NCBI RefSeq assembly: GCF_041435335.1
Contig: NZ_CP108430.1
Span: forward strand, 3,020,501 to 3,084,500
Length of the DNA: 64,000 nucleotides
Source of the DNA: Streptomyces sp. NBC_01283
GTDB lineage: Bacteria > Actinomycetota > Actinomycetes > Streptomycetales > Streptomycetaceae
Direction: 5' to 3'
Below the pieces are notes generated by a model. It searched no databases and had not been told where the DNA came from. It saw only the letters and a list, made by a program, of their open reading frames with translations. The position numbers and the translations under genes were made by a program. Shown piece after piece: positions 61,600 to 64,000 of the stretch (position 1 is its first letter; each line of letters starts with the position of its first letter).

Positions 61600-63567
61600 A
61601 TGCCGAAACCAGATGCACCGACCAAGGAACCCGCCCGGGAAGGCTCCGCGGCACGGACGCTGCTGCGACTGTGGCCATACGTCCGACCCGTCCGAACCCG
61701 CCTGTTCGGCGCGGCATTTGTCGCCATCCTCGCCTCCTGTACGGGGCTGGTCTTCCCCCTCGTGCTGAAGTGGCTCGTGGACGGCCCGGTGGCGGACCGG
61801 GAGCTCGGCGGGGTGTGGCTCGGGGCGTTGCTCCTGCTTCTGCTCGGCGTCGCGGAGGCGCTGCTCTTCGGTCTGCGGCGATGGCTGGTGGCACGGCCGC
61901 TGGCCTCCGTCGAGGCGGCGATGCGGGCGGATCTCTACCGCCATCTCCAGCGGCTTCCGGTGGCCTTCCACGACCGCTGGGCCTCGGGCCAGCTGCTGTC
62001 GCGCGGCACGACGGACCTGATGCTGCTGCGGATGTTCCTCGCCTTCCCGCTGACGTTCCTGATCGTGAACGGGACGACGATCGTGGTCGGCATGGCCATC
62101 CTCGTCGCGCAGGACTGGGCGCTCGGTCTGGTGCTGCTCACTCCCCTGGTGCCGCTGGTGATCGTCTGCGCGTACTACGAGGGCCGGTACATGGCCGTGG
62201 CGCGGCGGGCGCAGGACCAGGTCGGCGATCTGACGACGGTCGTCGAGGAGAGCGTGCTCGGCATCCGCATCATCAAGGGCTTCGGCCGCCACCGCAGTCA
62301 GGCGCGCGCGTTCCACGAGCTCTCGCACACGCTGCGGGGCACGGAGCTGGCCAAGGCGCGGCTGCTCGCCGCGATCTACGCGGTGATCATGACGCTGCCG
62401 GAGGTCGCGATCGGTGCGGCGCTCGTCCTGGGGACGGTCCAGGTCGCGGACGGGGACCTGTCGACGGGCACACTGGTCGCTTTCCTCTCCACTGCGCTGG
62501 CGCTGCGCTGGCCGGTGGAGTCGATCGGGTTCCTGCTCGCGATGAGCCAGGAGTCGGCGACGGCCACGGAGCGGTACTTCGAGGTGATGGACGCGGAGCC
62601 GGAGTCCTCGGCTGCCGTCACCTCGCCCGGGGGCGACTCAGGGCCCGGCTCCGGCCCGATGGAAGCCGGGCTCCGCTTCCACGGTGTGGAGTTCCGTTAC
62701 CCGGACGCTCCGGCCGACGCGCCGCCCGCGCTCGACCGGATCGACCTGCACATACGGCCGGGCGAGACCCTCGCCCTCGTCGGCGCCACGGGCAGCGGCA
62801 AGACGACCCTGACGGCGCTGGTGCCCCGGCTGCACGAGGTGAGCGGGGGCCGCATCACGCTGGACGGCGAGGACATCGCGGAGATGGACCGTGAGCGGCT
62901 GCGCACGCTGGTGGCGGTCGCCTTCGAGGAGCCGACGCTGTTCTCCGCGACGGTGGGCGAGAACGTCCTGATGGGCGCCGAAGAGGCCGCGGGCCAGGCG
63001 GAGTTGGAGCGCGCCCTCGACATCGCCCAGGCCGACTTCGCGCACGCGCTGCCGCAGGGCACGGACACGCAGGTCGGCGAGCAGGGCCTGAGCCTCTCCG
63101 GCGGGCAGCGCCAGCGTCTGGCGCTGGCCCGCGCGGTGGTCGGCACCCCCCGTTTCCTGGTCCTCGACGACCCGCTCTCGGCGCTGGACGTCCACACGGA
63201 GGCCCTGGTCGAGGCCGCTCTGCGCCGCGTCCTGAAGGACACGACGGCCCTGGTGGTGGCCCACCGCCCGTCCACGATCCTGCTCGCCGACCGCGTCGCC
63301 CTGCTCTCCGACGGCCGCATCACCGCAATCGGCACACACCAGGAACTGCTGCGGGGGAACGGCGAATACGCGTGGCTGATGTCGGGAGCGGGTGCCGCTC
63401 CCGCGACGGGGGAAACGGGCCCGGCACCCGAGGCGGAGCAATGGGACCCCGCGTCCACGCCAAGCCAAGCGGACTCGGTGTCCGCGTCAGAGGAAGCAGG
63501 CCAGACGGCCGCCGACGGGCAGACGGAGGCGGGCGTCGCGTCCGCGGAAGGGGAGGGCGCACGATGA
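61600..63567 (+). CDS. ABC exporter half-transporter, first subunit
   Basis: 655 residues: six-helix transmembrane domain (~30-320) fused to an ATPase domain with Walker A LVGATGSGKTTL, signature LSLSGGQRQRLALARAVV and Walker B FLVLDDPLSALDVHT. The residue after Walker B is Asp rather than the catalytic Glu, which marks a degenerate site, as in one half of heterodimeric exporters (TM287-type). A ~70-residue acidic, Ala/Glu-rich tail follows. Its stop overlaps the start of the second half-transporter (ATGA). Confidence 0.93.
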   Translation: MPKPDAPTKEPAREGSAARTLLRLWPYVRPVRTRLFGAAFVAILASCTGLVFPLVLKWLVDGPVADRELGGVWLGALLLLLLGVAEALLFGLRRWLVARPLASVEAAMRADLYRHLQRLPVAFHDRWASGQLLSRGTTDLMLLRMFLAFPLTFLIVNGTTIVVGMAILVAQDWALGLVLLTPLVPLVIVCAYYEGRYMAVARRAQDQVGDLTTVVEESVLGIRIIKGFGRHRSQARAFHELSHTLRGTELAKARLLAAIYAVIMTLPEVAIGAALVLGTVQVADGDLSTGTLVAFLSTALALRWPVESIGFLLAMSQESATATERYFEVMDAEPESSAAVTSPGGDSGPGSGPMEAGLRFHGVEFRYPDAPADAPPALDRIDLHIRPGETLALVGATGSGKTTLTALVPRLHEVSGGRITLDGEDIAEMDRERLRTLVAVAFEEPTLFSATVGENVLMGAEEAAGQAELERALDIAQADFAHALPQGTDTQVGEQGLSLSGGQRQRLALARAVVGTPRFLVLDDPLSALDVHTEALVEAALRRVLKDTTALVVAHRPSTILLADRVALLSDGRITAIGTHQELLRGNGEYAWLMSGAGAAPATGETGPAPEAEQWDPASTPSQADSVSASEEAGQTAADGQTEAGVASAEGEGAR

Positions 63568-64000
63568 CCGCGTCGACACCGGCGTCACGAACCTCGGGGC
63601 CCGACGAGGAGGAACGCCTCTCACCGCCGGACGGCGAGACGGACAGTGGAGCAGCCGGGAAGGCGGCCCGCGGGGCAGCCGGTGAGACGGACGGTGCGGC
63701 AGGCGGTGAGTGTGTTGCCTCCGGTGGGGGGCCTGACGCGGGGGGCGAACCCCTGGACCCCGTCGATCACTTCGACAAGGACAGTCTTCCCGCTGCCCCC
63801 GGGGCCACCTCCGCCCTCCTCCGTTCCTTGCTCTCGCCGCTTCGGGGGCGGGTCGTCCTTGCCACCGTGCTGCTGCTCCTGCAGCAGGCCGCCGTGCAGG
63901 GCGGCCCGCTGCTCGTCGCGTACGCCATCGACCGCGGCGTGCCCGCGGTCCGGGTCGGCGACTACGGGCCCCTCGTCGTCATCGGCATCGGATACCTGCT
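63564..64000 (+). CDS. ABC exporter half-transporter, second subunit, cut by window edge
   Basis: About 145 residues are visible. A ~80-residue acidic, Gly/Ala-rich N-terminal extension precedes LLRSLLSPLRGRVVLATVLL and the first membrane helices (LLLLQQAAVQGGPLLVAYAI), the start of an ABC exporter transmembrane domain. The ATPase domain lies beyond the window. The ATGA overlap with the first subunit indicates an obligate heterodimer; this subunit should carry the intact catalytic Glu. Confidence 0.88.
   Translation, partial: MTASTPASRTSGPDEEERLSPPDGETDSGAAGKAARGAAGETDGAAGGECVASGGGPDAGGEPLDPVDHFDKDSLPAAPGATSALLRSLLSPLRGRVVLATVLLLLQQAAVQGGPLLVAYAIDRGVPAVRVGDYGPLVVIGIGYL

Overview
The window is very GC-rich, with strongly G/C-biased third codon positions, many GTG and some TTG starts, and purine-rich Shine-Dalgarno sites. 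The gene content (gatC-gatA, ligA, mnmA with a cysteine desulfurase, a gcvT-gcvH-glyA-sdaA cluster behind a tandem glycine riboswitch, paired SseB-like proteins, GlgX, a streptogrisin-type protease) is that of the conserved core of a Streptomyces chromosome. From memory the order resembles the SCO54xx-SCO55xx part of S. coelicolor; no search was run. I saw no phage, integrase, insertion sequence, tRNA or rRNA, so this is core chromosome with local accessory insertions.

Layout. 1-9.3 kb (mostly minus): end of a small membrane protein, gatA, gatC, a membrane GGDEF-EAL protein (RmdB-like), NAD-dependent ligase, a MetE-C-like protein, an SDR and a LOG-family protein. 9.3-14.3 kb: DUF427 protein, mnmA, Tat-exported amidase, P450, cysteine desulfurase. 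14.3-17.5 kb: two small membrane proteins, a FabR/DesT-like TetR regulator with visible operators, an alpha/beta hydrolase and a WYL regulator. 17.6-20.2 kb: LysR regulator, cysteine dioxygenase and YeiH-type exporter, which read as a sulfur-overflow module. 20.2-20.7 kb: a 111-bp tandem repeat. 20.7-23.8 kb: thioesterase, UPF0126 membrane protein, secreted M1 peptidase. 23.9-30.2 kb: a five-gene peptide ABC importer in the order permease, binding protein, permease, ATPase, ATPase, with a strong hairpin after the binding-protein gene. 30.6-33.1 kb: two SseB-like proteins and a P-loop ATPase.

33.2-37.9 kb: glycine riboswitch, gcvT, gcvH, glyA, sdaA, which convert glycine through serine to pyruvate; gcvP is not in the window. 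37.9-39.7 kb: GNAT, EF-hand protein, ABC ATPase. 39.9-40.4 kb: two divergent gene remnants joined head to head, a likely deletion scar. 40.3-42.1 kb: ECF sigma factor with its CU044_5270 partner. 42.2-45 kb: AraC regulator, divergent MDR dehydrogenase and a nucleotide-binding reductase. 45-48.6 kb: GH25 lysozyme, a lipoprotein pair (beta-propeller plus atypical polysaccharide deacetylase), a candidate small RNA and an RsbW-like ATPase. 48.8-52.3 kb: crotonase and two tandem L,D-transpeptidase lipoproteins. 52.4-57.8 kb: GlgX, LysR, a repeat-filled intergenic region, a secreted serine protease. 57.8-64 kb: a four-gene response regulator/kinase/ABC-2 exporter operon facing a heterodimeric ABC exporter across a palindrome-rich promoter region.

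The items that look least described are the atypical deacetylase and propeller pair, the small RNA candidate at 47.9 kb, the FabR/DesT-like regulator beside a 51-residue membrane protein, the two in-frame intergenic tandem repeats, and the unequal cysteine motifs in the two peptide-transporter ATPases.
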